Under the pieces are notes generated by a model. The model was not told the DNA's origin. It saw nothing but the letters and a program-made list of their open reading frames with translations, and made no database searches. A stretch of DNA of 64,000 nt from Mucilaginibacter sp. OK283 (GTDB taxonomy: Bacteria > Bacteroidota > Bacteroidia > Sphingobacteriales > Sphingobacteriaceae). This document shows positions 52,684 through 63,217 of the stretch, in pieces. The translations under genes were made by a program, and so were the position numbers. Within the stretch, counting starts at the first letter, position 1. Every line of letters begins with the position of its first letter. The stretch is taken from positions 596,187 through 660,186 of the forward strand of contig NZ_FODR01000003.1 in NCBI RefSeq assembly GCF_900110415.1. The letters run 5' to 3'.

Positions 52684-54651
52684 ATGAAAAAAACACTACT
52701 CTCGCTTTTTGCGCTATCCTGTGCGTTGTATGCTACTGCTCAAACAAAACCATTTAAACCAGCCGATTTTTATAAAATTCCTACAGTAAGTGACCCGCAG
52801 CTTTCGCCCGATGGCAAGTGGGTGGCCTATAGCGTATCTGAAGTTGATACGGCAAAGGATAAACGGGTATCGCACCTGTGGATGCAAAGCTGGGACGGTA
52901 AGGAATCAATAGAGTTAACGCATGGCGACGAAGCAGCTTCGGCGCCGCGATGGTCGCCGGATGGTAAGTATTTGTCGTTTGTCTCGTCCCGCGATTCAAA
53001 AAAGGGCGGTCAGATTTGGCTGATGGACAGGCGCGGAGGCGAAGGCGTGAAGCTGACAGACATTAAAGGCGATGTAGGCGAATATGCCTGGTCGCCGGAT
53101 GGTAAAAAACTGGTAATTGTTATTGGCGACCCTGAAAATAAAGGTAAAGAAGAGCCCAAAACGCCTAAACCCATTGTTATCGACCGTTATCATTTTAAAC
53201 AGGATATAGAAGGCTACCTGCAGCACCTGCACAAGCATTTGTACCTGTTTGATGTTGCAGCAAAAAAGCTTGATACCTTAACCAAGGGAGATAAGGATGA
53301 AAGCTCGCCGGTATGGTCGCCGGATGGTAAAACGATAGCTTTTGTGAGCAACCGCAGTGCCGACCCCGATAAAAATGAGAATACAGATATTTTTACCATT
53401 GATGCCCGGCCGAATGCCAGTATGCTCCAGATTACTTCGTGGAAAGGCCCAGATACAAACCCGCAGTGGAGCCCTGACGGGAAACTAATAGCCTTTTTGC
53501 GCTCTACCAGTGATGCTGATTATATGATGTACGATCAAAATATGTTGTGCACCATGGATGTGGTTGGCTCCAATAAAAAGATACTAACACAGCAGCTTGA
53601 TAGGCCAGTGACCGACCTGGCCTGGGCAAAAGACAGTAAAAATATCTCGTTTTTAGTTGTTGACGACCGTGAACGCTATGTGGCCAGCGTGAACATAAAC
53701 AATGGTAAAATAAGTACGGTTAATAAAGGCGCCTACAGCATTGCGGATATAGCTACCAGCATAAGTGGCAACTGGGTTGTTCAAAAAACCGATCCTTATA
53801 CCCCTGCCGAGTTATTCGCATTGGAAGGGGGGAAACTGCGCCGCTTAACCTTCCATCAGCAGGCATGGTTATCCAATGTTAAACTGGCCCATGTAGAAGG
53901 TTTTGAATCTGCCAGTGCAGATGGTACTTTGGTTAATGGTATTGTTTTAACGCCCGATAGTAATGCCAAAAAGTTACCTTTTATTTTATTTATACACGGC
54001 GGCCCCGTTGGGCAGGATGAATATGCCTTTGATGCTGTACGGCAGGTTTTGGCCTGCGCGGGTTATGCCGTTGCCGGTGTAAATTATAGGGGTAGCAACG
54101 GCCGTGGCCTTGACTATTGCAAAGCCATTTATGCCGACTGGGGCAACAAAGAAGTAAAAGACCTGCTGGGCGCGGTAGATAAACTGGAAAAATTAGGTAT
54201 TGCCGATCCCGACCATTTAGGCATAGGCGGATGGAGCTACGGCGGCATCCTTACCGATTATACCATCGTATCTGATACCCGCTTTAAAGCTGCGGCCAGC
54301 GGCGCCGGCAGTGCCTTGCAATTAGCAGTTTATGGCAGCGATCAGTATGTTTTACAATATGAAAACGAAATTGGTGTGCCCTGGAAAAATGCCGATAAGT
54401 GGATTGCCTTATCGTACCCATTTTTTCATGCTGATAAAATCAAAACTCCTGTATTATATATGTCCGGTTTGAAGGACTTCAATGTACCAACAATCGGCAG
54501 CGAACAGATGTACCAGGCTCTGCGGTCGCAAGGGATACCTACGGAGTTAATACTTTATCCAAACTCGTTCCATGGCATCACCAAGCCAAGCTACCAGGTT
54601 GACAGGCTGCGGCGGTATGTGGATTGGTATGATAAGTATTTGAAGAAGTAA
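52684..54651 (+). CDS. S9 family serine peptidase (DPP/acylaminoacyl-peptidase type), secreted
   Basis: A 655-residue protein with signal peptide ending ALYATAQ. The beta-propeller (about 30-400) shows repeats of the type WSPDGKxLxFVS, known as WD40-like PD40 units. The alpha/beta-hydrolase domain (about 410-655) has the nucleophile S518 in GGWSYGG, D598 in GLKDFNVPT and H630 in NSFHGITK. It should cleave short peptides in the periplasm. An 81% or so similar paralogue follows after 55 bp, so the pair is a tandem duplication. Confidence 0.93.
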   Translation: MKKTLLSLFALSCALYATAQTKPFKPADFYKIPTVSDPQLSPDGKWVAYSVSEVDTAKDKRVSHLWMQSWDGKESIELTHGDEAASAPRWSPDGKYLSFVSSRDSKKGGQIWLMDRRGGEGVKLTDIKGDVGEYAWSPDGKKLVIVIGDPENKGKEEPKTPKPIVIDRYHFKQDIEGYLQHLHKHLYLFDVAAKKLDTLTKGDKDESSPVWSPDGKTIAFVSNRSADPDKNENTDIFTIDARPNASMLQITSWKGPDTNPQWSPDGKLIAFLRSTSDADYMMYDQNMLCTMDVVGSNKKILTQQLDRPVTDLAWAKDSKNISFLVVDDRERYVASVNINNGKISTVNKGAYSIADIATSISGNWVVQKTDPYTPAELFALEGGKLRRLTFHQQAWLSNVKLAHVEGFESASADGTLVNGIVLTPDSNAKKLPFILFIHGGPVGQDEYAFDAVRQVLACAGYAVAGVNYRGSNGRGLDYCKAIYADWGNKEVKDLLGAVDKLEKLGIADPDHLGIGGWSYGGILTDYTIVSDTRFKAAASGAGSALQLAVYGSDQYVLQYENEIGVPWKNADKWIALSYPFFHADKIKTPVLYMSGLKDFNVPTIGSEQMYQALRSQGIPTELILYPNSFHGITKPSYQVDRLRRYVDWYDKYLKK

Positions 54652-54706
54652 ATGTCATTTATACATTGGGTAATTTGCTAAAACTATTGATTCTTGTTCC
54701 ATTGCT

Positions 54707-56698
54707 ATGAATAAAAATGTACTAATGTTTGTCGCCATATTTGCTTTTACAGGCATCGCGGCACAAACGGCAAAGCGCCCTTTAAAACCGTCTGACGTAA
54801 ATAATATTCCCACACTTGCCGATCCGCAATTATCGCCCGATGGTAAGTGGCTAGCTTATAGCGTTTCGGACGTGGATACGGCAAAGGATAATCGGGTATC
54901 GCATTTGTGGATGCAAAGTGTTGACGGCAAGCAGTCTATTCAACTCACTTATGGTGCCGAACCGGCTTCTTCACCAAAATGGACGCCGGATGGTAAATTT
55001 TTGTCATTTGTATCAGCGCGCGAATCAAAAAACGGCGGACAGATTTGGCTGATGGACCGCAGGGGAGGTGAGGGGCATAAACTAACAGACCTAAAAAAGG
55101 GCAGCCTGGAAGATTATGCATGGTCGCCGGATAGTAAAAAGCTGGCACTGGTAATTAAAGATCCTGAGTATGATGGTAAGGAACCAAAAACAATACCGCC
55201 TGTAAAGATTGACCGCTACCATTTTAAACAGGACATTGATGGGTACCTGCAACACCGGCACACGCATTTGTACCTGTATGATATTGAAAGCAAAAAGCTG
55301 GATAGATTGACTACTGGCTACAGGGACGATCAATCGCCGGTGTGGAGCCCGGATGGCAAATACATCGCTTTTGTAAGCAACCATACGAATGATCCCGATA
55401 GGAACGAAAATTCGGATATTTTTACTGTTGAAGCCAAAGATGATGGAGAGATTAAGCAGCTTACTACTTTTACCGGCCACGATATTCAGCCGCTTTGGAG
55501 CCCGGATGGTAAGCACATTGCCTACCTGCGATCGACGAGTGATGCCGACTATTATATTTACCAGCATGATTTGTTGTGCATGATGGATGCCGACGGCAAA
55601 AATAACCGGGTACTTACCGAGGCACTGGACAGGCCAGTAAGTAATGTAGCCTGGAGTCGCGATAGCAAAAATATTGGTTACCTGGTTAGCAACGACCGTA
55701 CCAGGTTTGTGGCTCAATACAACTTGTTGCTCCGTAAATCAACTACAGTATATAAAGGCACCGAGTGCAGTTTTGAAAACGTTATTGGCGCAGCGCCTGG
55801 CGTGTGGATTGCTAAAATGACTACTCCCTATATGCCTCATGAACTTGTTGCTATCGAAAACGGCAAAATCAGGCGGCTTACCTTTCACCAGGACAAGTGG
55901 CTAACTGGGGTAAAACTGGCTCACGTAAAAGGTTTTCAATCTTTTAGTGCCGATGGTACGCTGGTATCGGGAATTTTATATACCCCCGATAGCGTCGTAA
56001 ATAAAAAGCTGCCATTCATCCTGTATATCCACGGCGGCCCTACTGACCAGGACGAGTTTGAATTTGATATGATCCGTCAAACTTTAGCTTCGGCTGGGTA
56101 TGCTGTGGCCGCGGTAAACTATCGGGGGAGCACAGGCCGCGGATTGGAATTTACCAAAGCCATTTATGCCGATTGGGGCAATAAAGAAGTTCAGGATTTG
56201 TTGGGCGCGGTAGACGAACTGGTGAAGTTTGGCATAGCCGACCGCGACCGGTTAGGTATAGGCGGCTGGAGCTATGGTGGTATTTTGACAGATTATACCA
56301 TTGCAACCGATCCGCGTTTTAAAGCAGCATCGAGCGGGGCGGGCAGCGCTATGCAGCTGGCCATTTACGGCAGCGACCAATGGGTTGTGCAATATGACAA
56401 TGAATTGGGTGCACCCTGGAAAAACCCGGAAAAATATATCAAGTTATCGTATCCGTTTTTCCATGCAGATAAAATTAAAACGCCTACGCAGTTTATGTCG
56501 GGATTGAAGGATTTTAATGTGCCAACCGGTGGTACCGAGCAAATGTACCAGGCGCTTAAATCGCAGGGCGTGCCTGCTCAAATGGTGCTTTACCCCGGCC
56601 AGTTTCACGGTATCACCATACCAAGCTACCAGGTAGACAGACTGCAGCGTTATATTGATTGGTATGATAAGTATTTGAAAGGCTCGCCAGCCCCCTGA
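54707..56698 (+). CDS. S9 family serine peptidase, tandem paralogue
   Basis: A 663-residue protein with signal peptide ending TGIAAQ and the same architecture as the preceding gene: PD40 propeller and C-terminal hydrolase domain with S522 (GGWSYGG), D602 (GLKDFNVPT) and H634 (GQFHGITI). Long blocks match the first copy (YSVSDVDTAKDNRVSHLWMQS; ADYYIYQHDLLCMMDADG), while the loop regions between propeller strands differ. The two proteins may have diverged in peptide specificity. No further genes seem to be in the operon. Confidence 0.93.
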   Translation: MNKNVLMFVAIFAFTGIAAQTAKRPLKPSDVNNIPTLADPQLSPDGKWLAYSVSDVDTAKDNRVSHLWMQSVDGKQSIQLTYGAEPASSPKWTPDGKFLSFVSARESKNGGQIWLMDRRGGEGHKLTDLKKGSLEDYAWSPDSKKLALVIKDPEYDGKEPKTIPPVKIDRYHFKQDIDGYLQHRHTHLYLYDIESKKLDRLTTGYRDDQSPVWSPDGKYIAFVSNHTNDPDRNENSDIFTVEAKDDGEIKQLTTFTGHDIQPLWSPDGKHIAYLRSTSDADYYIYQHDLLCMMDADGKNNRVLTEALDRPVSNVAWSRDSKNIGYLVSNDRTRFVAQYNLLLRKSTTVYKGTECSFENVIGAAPGVWIAKMTTPYMPHELVAIENGKIRRLTFHQDKWLTGVKLAHVKGFQSFSADGTLVSGILYTPDSVVNKKLPFILYIHGGPTDQDEFEFDMIRQTLASAGYAVAAVNYRGSTGRGLEFTKAIYADWGNKEVQDLLGAVDELVKFGIADRDRLGIGGWSYGGILTDYTIATDPRFKAASSGAGSAMQLAIYGSDQWVVQYDNELGAPWKNPEKYIKLSYPFFHADKIKTPTQFMSGLKDFNVPTGGTEQMYQALKSQGVPAQMVLYPGQFHGITIPSYQVDRLQRYIDWYDKYLKGSPAP

Positions 56699-56862
56699 AG
56701 GAGTTTTTTTGAGCCCCGGTATAATTTGATTGATTAATTTTATTTATTTCGGTTTATGTAGAATTGATGAAGATTGCTCTTGCCGACGCAATTGCAACAA
56801 TACTTTTGCAGAAAAACATATTTTTTATTTAGATGTTTGCATCCAAAAGAATACCGTTTACG

Positions 56863-57258
56863 ATGTTGAGTGAAAAAAATGGTGTAGTTAAAGATTTAAA
56901 AGTGCTGCTTGTGGCGGCCTGTTATGTCTTTATAGCTGTTTCGCATGTTTTTTTGCTTCCCAAACTTACTCAACAGGCCGGCCGGCCGCCTTCTGGCCAC
57001 AATTCTATTTTTAAAAGAAAACTCGATAATTTGACGCTGAACGCTGTGCATTGGAATTTTATTCAGCGCACAGATAAGGTGGTGATTAATGATAAAAAAT
57101 CGGTGATCGACCTCCTGAAGGCGGTTATCAGCAGTTTTATCCTGCTTTTCTTTGGCCTGCAGATTTGGAGAATGCGACCCGTTTGGCAACCGCTTTCCCG
57201 TGTTCTGTTTAGTGATTACCGGTATTCATACCTTTCTTTCTGTTCCTTCCGCATTTGA
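56863..57258 (+). CDS. Small predicted membrane protein
   Basis: A 131-residue protein with two hydrophobic segments: KVLLVAACYVFIAVSHVFLLPKL and AVISSFILLFFGLQIWRM. Between them is a basic segment with AGRPPSGHNSIFKRKLDN. The C-terminus ends DYRYSYLSFCSFRI, reminiscent of a motif seen at the end of small proteins near efflux genes in this group. No function can be assigned. The frame also allows an ATG ten codons upstream (56833). Confidence 0.5.
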   Translation: MLSEKNGVVKDLKVLLVAACYVFIAVSHVFLLPKLTQQAGRPPSGHNSIFKRKLDNLTLNAVHWNFIQRTDKVVINDKKSVIDLLKAVISSFILLFFGLQIWRMRPVWQPLSRVLFSDYRYSYLSFCSFRI

Positions 57259-57423
57259 TGTGATGGCCTGTTACGGGCATCCGCCTAAGCTATCCTGCTT
57301 TAGGCATTCATTTAAATCTATTTAAATTATTTACCGGTATTAACCAGGTTTGCCATGTAGTGTTTTTACGTGGTTTTCTGTACGGCCCGATTGTACCGGT
57401 ACATCAAATTCCAGGAAACGTAT

Positions 57424-58815
57424 ATGCAACTCATAAAACGAAATGTATTCATACTGACGGGCCTGCTCATCAGCCTGAATACTTTTGCACAACAAAATAT
57501 AACACCTATTGGCCTTAAAACCCTGCTGAACCAGGTAAATGCCAATGCGCCAACGTTAATTACAGATTCGGCGGCAATAGGTATCCGCCAGGCGCAGGCA
57601 GCCGAAACACACAGCAATTGGCTGCCTAATTTAAAGCTTAATTACCAGGCCGATATTGGCACAAATAATAACGTAGCGGGGCCTTATTTTGGCTTCGGCA
57701 TCATTCCATCCGATTCACGAGGCGTACGCACTACTAACAATACAACCGCAGTATCTGCCAATGTAGGCGTAGCGGCCCTGGATTGGGAAGTATATAATTT
57801 TGGCGCTTACGGTGCCCAAAATAAGGTGGCTAATTCCGATATCCGGATGCAACAAAGCCAGTTTGCCAACTCAAAATATCAATTACAGGCTTACACCATT
57901 GGCAATTATTTACTGCTGATGAGGTTGCAAAACTTTTTGGATATTCAGTCACGAAACATTCAGCGTAATGTGGAGATCAGACGATCTGTACAATCATTGG
58001 CCAAAAGCGGCGTAAGGGCAGGGGTAGATACCAGCATTGCCGAAGCCGAACTATCCAAAGCCAGGTTAAACTATATCGAACTGGCCAACCAGGTAAAACA
58101 GGTACAATTACAGCTTTCGGCAGTTAGTGGCTTACCATATCAATCTATTGTGCCAGATACCGCCGCCGAAACCGCGTTGATAGCTCAGCCTGCATCATTA
58201 CAGTCAATTGATCAGGATACCGTTAACCATCCGCTTATTAACTATTACAGATCGGTGTATCAAAACAGCCTGCAGCGGGAAAATCTGGTTAAAAAAAGCT
58301 ATAATCCTAAAATTATGTTAGAGGGTGCCGTGTGGGGCAGGGGATCGAGCGTTGATGCTAATGATCATTTTAACAGCCTGTCTACCGGCTGGGGTTTCGA
58401 CCGCAACAATTATCTTGTGGGTGTGGGTATCAGCTATAATTTGTTCGACCTGCGCCGCAGGCAGCTAAAACTCCGCACCCAAAAGGCCGAAACCAGCTAT
58501 AACGCTCATAAGCTACAGGAGCAAAAACAACTGCTTGCAGTAAATGCTAACCAGGCCGATGTGGAGTTGGAAACCGCCCGCCAGCGCCTGCAGGAAATTC
58601 CGCACCAGTTGAGGGCCGCTAATGACGGATACCGGCAAAAGTTGTCGCTTTATAAAAACGGCCTTACCGATATCATTGAATTAAACGCGGCGCTCAATAT
58701 CCTTTACCGCGCCGAAACCGATTACGCGCAGGCAAAATACAGTTATTCAAGCGCGTTGTTCCAAAAAGCGGTTACCGATAACCAGGTAAACGCAGTTTTA
58801 AACCTTTTAAAATAA
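57424..58815 (+). CDS. TolC family outer-membrane efflux protein
   Basis: A 463-residue protein with signal peptide ending LNTFAQQ. It has the paired helical-coil repeats of TolC proteins, with LNYQADIGTNNNVAGPYFGFGIIP as the first barrel strand region and TAR-rich coil text (NANQADVELETARQRLQEIPHQLRAANDGYRQKLSLYKNGLTDIIELNAAL). The start at MQLIKRN is preferred over 18 extra upstream codons because it begins a normal signal peptide. It forms the exit channel of the pump encoded by the two following genes (7-bp gap). Confidence 0.92.
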   Translation: MQLIKRNVFILTGLLISLNTFAQQNITPIGLKTLLNQVNANAPTLITDSAAIGIRQAQAAETHSNWLPNLKLNYQADIGTNNNVAGPYFGFGIIPSDSRGVRTTNNTTAVSANVGVAALDWEVYNFGAYGAQNKVANSDIRMQQSQFANSKYQLQAYTIGNYLLLMRLQNFLDIQSRNIQRNVEIRRSVQSLAKSGVRAGVDTSIAEAELSKARLNYIELANQVKQVQLQLSAVSGLPYQSIVPDTAAETALIAQPASLQSIDQDTVNHPLINYYRSVYQNSLQRENLVKKSYNPKIMLEGAVWGRGSSVDANDHFNSLSTGWGFDRNNYLVGVGISYNLFDLRRRQLKLRTQKAETSYNAHKLQEQKQLLAVNANQADVELETARQRLQEIPHQLRAANDGYRQKLSLYKNGLTDIIELNAALNILYRAETDYAQAKYSYSSALFQKAVTDNQVNAVLNLLK

Positions 58816-58821
58816 GTAAAT

Positions 58822-61800
58822 ATGTCAATGGTCACATCCGCACTAAAAAGGCCTATTACCACGGTGGTTATCACCATGAGCCTTTTGCTTTTTGCAGTGC
58901 TTAGTGCAATAAAAATACCTATCGATATTTTCCCGCAGTTAAACCTGCCCACCATATATGTAATTGAATCGTACGGCGGCATGTCGCCACAGCAAATGGA
59001 GGGCTTTTTCTCCACCCGCCTGCAAGATCAGTTTCTGTATGTAAACGGGATAAAAAGCATCACCAGTAAAAACATCCAAGGTTTAACCCTCATCAAGCTC
59101 TCGTTTTATGAAACCACCAACATGGCCGAAGCATCGGCCCAGGTGGCTTTGCAGGTAAACAGGGCAACCGCTTTTTTTCCGCCGGGAGCATTGCCGCCGC
59201 AGGTAATCCGGTTTGATGCTTCCTCATTGCCCGTTGGCCAGCTGGTTTTCTCCAGCCCTACACGTAGCTTAAAAGATATTTATGATCTGGCTGCTACCAA
59301 AATACGGCCCATGTTTGCAACTATACCAGGGCTTTCGGCGCCGCCGCCATTTGGTGCAAACGCGCGGTCAATTACAGTAAGTGTTGATCCCGATAAGCTG
59401 CGCAGTTATAATTTAACGCCAGATGAGGTAGTTGAAGCATTATCTAAATTTAATGTGATGTCGCCATCGGGCAATCTCCGGTTAGATAACACCATGTTTT
59501 TAACCACCATGAACTCGCTGATTAAAAGCCCGGATAACTTTGGCGATATACCCGTAAAAACGCAGAATGGAGTACCCATATTTATAAAAGATGTAGCCCG
59601 GGTTGCTGATGCTGCGGATGTTACAGTTGATTATGCGCTTATTAATGGCAAGCGTTCGGTTTATATCCCGGTGGTAAAAACAGCCGATGCTTCTACCTGG
59701 ACGGTAGTACAAACCCTTAAAAGTAAATTGCCCGAAATGCAAAGCCTGCTGCCGGATGACGTAAAGGTGAGCTATGCCTTTGATCAGTCGGTATTTGTGG
59801 TTAACGCGGTTAAAAGTTTAATGACCGAGGGTGGGCTGGGCGCCCTGCTTACCGGCTTAATGGTGCTGCTGTTTTTGCGCGATTGGCGAAGCAGCCTTAT
59901 TGTAGTAATAACCATCCCGGTTTCTATACTGATAGGGGTGTTATTACTGAGCCTGTTTGGGCAAACCATCAACATCATGACATTGAGCGGGTTGGCGCTG
60001 GCTATCGGTATCCTTGTAGACCAGGCTACGGTAACCATCGAAAATATCCACCAGCACCTGGAGATGGGTAAATCAAAAAAGCAGGCAATTTATGATGCCT
60101 GTGAAGAAATTTCGTTCCCGCTGCTGTTGATATTGTTGTGTATCCTGGCGGTATTCGCGCCATCGTTCATGATGTCGGGCGTGCCTAAAGCGATGTTTTT
60201 ACCGCTTTCTTTGTCAATAGGTTTGACCATGATCGTATCGTACATACTTGCCCAAACAGGTGTGCCGATATTGAGTAACTGGCTTATTAAAGCCGAACGC
60301 TATCAACACTATCACCACGGGGAAGTACACGCCCATGCCGGCGAATCATTGGATGATAGGGAGGAAAAACAAGTCGAAAAACACCTGCAAAACGAGCAGG
60401 AGCATCCCGAAAACAACGACCTGTTTGAAAAGGTAAAGCTCTGGCTTATTAATGCCCTTAATAATTCTATGCCCCGAAAGCGGCTTATCGTGTCTGTTTA
60501 TTTAGGCGTGGTTATCATTTTAGCGGGGTTATGCTTTGTTTTTATTGGTAAGGATATGATGCCAAAAATCAATAACGGGCAGTTTCAGATCAGGATTAAA
60601 GAGCCGGACGGCACCCGGTTGGAACGTACCGAGGATGCCTTTAAACAAGTATTGCAGGTTATCAATCAAACGGTAAATAACCATGTAGAAATTACATCGG
60701 GCTACGTGGGGCTAATACCCAGCAGTTATGGTACAAGTAACCTATACATTTTTAATACAGGTACCCAGGAAGCCGTATTACAGGTAAACCTTGATGAAAA
60801 CTACAAGGTGAATATGGACGAATTGAAAGATGCGCTGCGCAAAAACATCCATTATAAACTCCCCGAACTGCAAATAACCTTTGAGCCGATAGATATGACC
60901 GAAAAGATCATGAGCCAGGGGGCCTCATCGCCTATTGAAGTACAGGTAGCCGGTAAGGATATGCAGCAAATTGAAGGTTACGCCAATAAGGTAGTAACCA
61001 AGCTAAAGAATATCAGTTATTTGCGCGACGTACAAATAGAGCAACCTTTAAAGTTCTCGGTAATAAAGATCACTTTGGATAGGTTAAAAGCGGCTCAGTT
61101 AGGGTTGAATATTAAAGATATTGCCCGCTCGGTTACGGCAAGTACATCGTCCAGCCGTTTTACTGATAAAAACTTGTGGCTTGATGAAAAAGGCGCCTAT
61201 ACCTACCAGGTGCAGGTGCAAATTCCCGAGTATGTTATGAACACGATGGATCAGCTTAAGGAGGTGCCGCTGGTAAAAGGGCAAAGCAGCCCGGTTTTAA
61301 GCGATATAGCCACATTTACTACAACCTATGTTCCTGGCGAGTATGACAGGGCCGGGCCCAGGCGGTTTTTGACTATCAGCGCCAACATTTATAAAACCGA
61401 TTTGGGTACTGCCACTACAGATGTGCAAAAAGCGCTGAACTCGATAGGCGCACCGCCAAAAGGGTTGATTGCCAACATGGGAGGAATGTCGACCCTGTTA
61501 ACAGATACATTGGGCAGTTTACAAAACGGACTAATGCTTGCCATTGTAGTTATCTTTTTATTGTTGGCTGCCAACTATCAGTCTTTTAAAGTATCGCTTG
61601 CCGTACTATCAACAGTGCCTGCCGTTATTTTGGGATCGCTGCTGATGTTGCTGCTTACAGGATCGACCTTAAACCTCCAATCATATATGGGGATGATCAT
61701 GTCGACGGGGGTATCCGTGGCCAATGCCATTTTGATTGTAACGAATGCCGAAAAATTGCGGATTGATTATAAGGATGCTAAAAAAGCGGCTATAACCAGT

Positions 61801-62082
61801 GCATCTATCCGGTTGCGGCCCATCCTGATGACCAGCCTGGCCATGATAGCAGGTATGATCCCTATGGCTTCGGGCATGGGCGAGGCAGGCGAGCAGTCGG
61901 CACCTTTAGGGCGTGCGGTTATTGGTGGTTTGTTTGCATCAACCCTTGCGGCCTTATTCATTTTGCCCCAGGTATTTGTGTGGGTACAGCAAAAAACAGA
62001 TTTTTTATCGCCTTCGCTAATGCCTGGTGCAACCGACGAACAATCAGCTAAAATAACAGAACCAGAAACCTCCATAGTTTAA
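58822..62082 (+). CDS. RND family efflux transporter permease
   Basis: A 1086-residue AcrB/CusA-type permease with twelve predicted membrane helices and two large periplasmic loops. The start MVTSALKRPITTVVITMSLLLFAVLSAIKIPIDIFPQLNLP is characteristic, as are the transmembrane segments with GLALAIGILVDQATVTIENIHQ (proton relay helix) and the second-half signature GMIMSTGVSVANAILIV. A hydrophilic His/Glu-rich insert lies near residues 495-535 (RYQHYHHGEVHAHAGE), which could bind metal. The substrate is a drug, lipid or metal and is not predictable. The middle gene of the operon. Confidence 0.94.
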   Translation: MSMVTSALKRPITTVVITMSLLLFAVLSAIKIPIDIFPQLNLPTIYVIESYGGMSPQQMEGFFSTRLQDQFLYVNGIKSITSKNIQGLTLIKLSFYETTNMAEASAQVALQVNRATAFFPPGALPPQVIRFDASSLPVGQLVFSSPTRSLKDIYDLAATKIRPMFATIPGLSAPPPFGANARSITVSVDPDKLRSYNLTPDEVVEALSKFNVMSPSGNLRLDNTMFLTTMNSLIKSPDNFGDIPVKTQNGVPIFIKDVARVADAADVTVDYALINGKRSVYIPVVKTADASTWTVVQTLKSKLPEMQSLLPDDVKVSYAFDQSVFVVNAVKSLMTEGGLGALLTGLMVLLFLRDWRSSLIVVITIPVSILIGVLLLSLFGQTINIMTLSGLALAIGILVDQATVTIENIHQHLEMGKSKKQAIYDACEEISFPLLLILLCILAVFAPSFMMSGVPKAMFLPLSLSIGLTMIVSYILAQTGVPILSNWLIKAERYQHYHHGEVHAHAGESLDDREEKQVEKHLQNEQEHPENNDLFEKVKLWLINALNNSMPRKRLIVSVYLGVVIILAGLCFVFIGKDMMPKINNGQFQIRIKEPDGTRLERTEDAFKQVLQVINQTVNNHVEITSGYVGLIPSSYGTSNLYIFNTGTQEAVLQVNLDENYKVNMDELKDALRKNIHYKLPELQITFEPIDMTEKIMSQGASSPIEVQVAGKDMQQIEGYANKVVTKLKNISYLRDVQIEQPLKFSVIKITLDRLKAAQLGLNIKDIARSVTASTSSSRFTDKNLWLDEKGAYTYQVQVQIPEYVMNTMDQLKEVPLVKGQSSPVLSDIATFTTTYVPGEYDRAGPRRFLTISANIYKTDLGTATTDVQKALNSIGAPPKGLIANMGGMSTLLTDTLGSLQNGLMLAIVVIFLLLAANYQSFKVSLAVLSTVPAVILGSLLMLLLTGSTLNLQSYMGMIMSTGVSVANAILIVTNAEKLRIDYKDAKKAAITSASIRLRPILMTSLAMIAGMIPMASGMGEAGEQSAPLGRAVIGGLFASTLAALFILPQVFVWVQQKTDFLSPSLMPGATDEQSAKITEPETSIV

Positions 62083-62086
62083 AATC

Positions 62087-63169
62087 ATGAAATTTCAATC
62101 AATTATATTAATAGCAGCCGTAAGCCTATTTGCTGCATGCGGTGGCAATCAAAAGCCGGTAGATATTTCGGCCCCGGCTGCAAAAAGTAAAGCGGTCACC
62201 GAAACAGGTATTGTAACCGAAAAAGCCTTGTCAAGTAACGCCCGCCTGCCCGGCCAGCTTAAGCCTTACAACGAAGTAAATATTTTCCCGAAGGTAAACG
62301 GCTTCGTGAAAAATATGTATGTAGATAGGGGTACCATTGTAAAAAAAGGACAATTATTGGTCACCCTTGAGGCACCCGAAATGGAATCGCAGCTACAGGC
62401 AGCCAATTCAAGGTATCTGCAAGCACAGGAAAATGCCGTTGCCAGTAAAGAAAAATACCAGCGGTTAAATGAAGCCGCCAAAGAGCCCGGTTCGGTATCG
62501 CCGCTCGACCTGGATAACGCGTCGGCCAAAATGAGGGCCGATGAAGCCATGGCAAAATCAGAGCAATCCAACGTGGCATCGGTACGTACCATGCAGGATT
62601 ATTTGAATATCAGGGCACCGTTTGACGGAATGATTGTTCAGCGTAATGTGTCGCCGGGGGCGCTGGTTTCGCCGGGTAAAGGAACAGACCAGCCAATGTT
62701 AATCTTGCAGGATATTAGCAAATTGCGTTTAGAGGTTTTTATCCCCGAAGATTATGTGGATAAGGTAGATTTGACCAGGCCGGTGAATTTTACCTATAAT
62801 TCTATGCCTGGTACACAGCAAACGGCCAGGATCAGCCGGTCGGCAAATGCGTTGGGCAGTATGCGGTCTGAGGCTATTGAGATAGATGTTCAGAACAAAA
62901 ACGGCAATCTAAAACCGGGTATGTATGCCGAGGTGCATATCCCGATGTTATCGGGTGCCAAGTCATTACTGGTGCCTAACCAAGCCATCGTCCGGTCGAC
63001 AGAGCGCGAATATGTGATTGTGGTGAAAGATGGGAAGGCCCAATTACAGGATATTAAAGAAGGGCTTTCCCGGAACGACTCGACCGAAGTATTCGGTAAT
63101 TTAAAGGCCGGCGATACAATTGTAAAACATGCCAGCGACGAGATGCGGCAAGGTGATGCAATAAATTAA
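62087..63169 (+). CDS. RND efflux periplasmic adaptor (membrane fusion lipoprotein)
   Basis: A 360-residue lipoprotein (signal ending LFAAC followed by GGNQ). The biotinyl-lipoyl-like domain is split by a coiled-coil hairpin (about 90-160): NEVNIFPKVNGFVKNMYVDRGTIVKKGQLL before it and YLNIRAPFDGMIVQRNVSPGALV after. The beta-barrel domain follows (RLEVFIPEDYV). It links the permease to TolC. The gene order TolC, permease, adaptor with gaps of 7 and 4 bp indicates one operon. A strong hairpin follows. Confidence 0.92.
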   Translation: MKFQSIILIAAVSLFAACGGNQKPVDISAPAAKSKAVTETGIVTEKALSSNARLPGQLKPYNEVNIFPKVNGFVKNMYVDRGTIVKKGQLLVTLEAPEMESQLQAANSRYLQAQENAVASKEKYQRLNEAAKEPGSVSPLDLDNASAKMRADEAMAKSEQSNVASVRTMQDYLNIRAPFDGMIVQRNVSPGALVSPGKGTDQPMLILQDISKLRLEVFIPEDYVDKVDLTRPVNFTYNSMPGTQQTARISRSANALGSMRSEAIEIDVQNKNGNLKPGMYAEVHIPMLSGAKSLLVPNQAIVRSTEREYVIVVKDGKAQLQDIKEGLSRNDSTEVFGNLKAGDTIVKHASDEMRQGDAIN

Positions 63170-63217
63170 TAGTTGATCATTAAACCTTGCCAGGTTTCTA
63201 AAACGTCGTAACATTTA

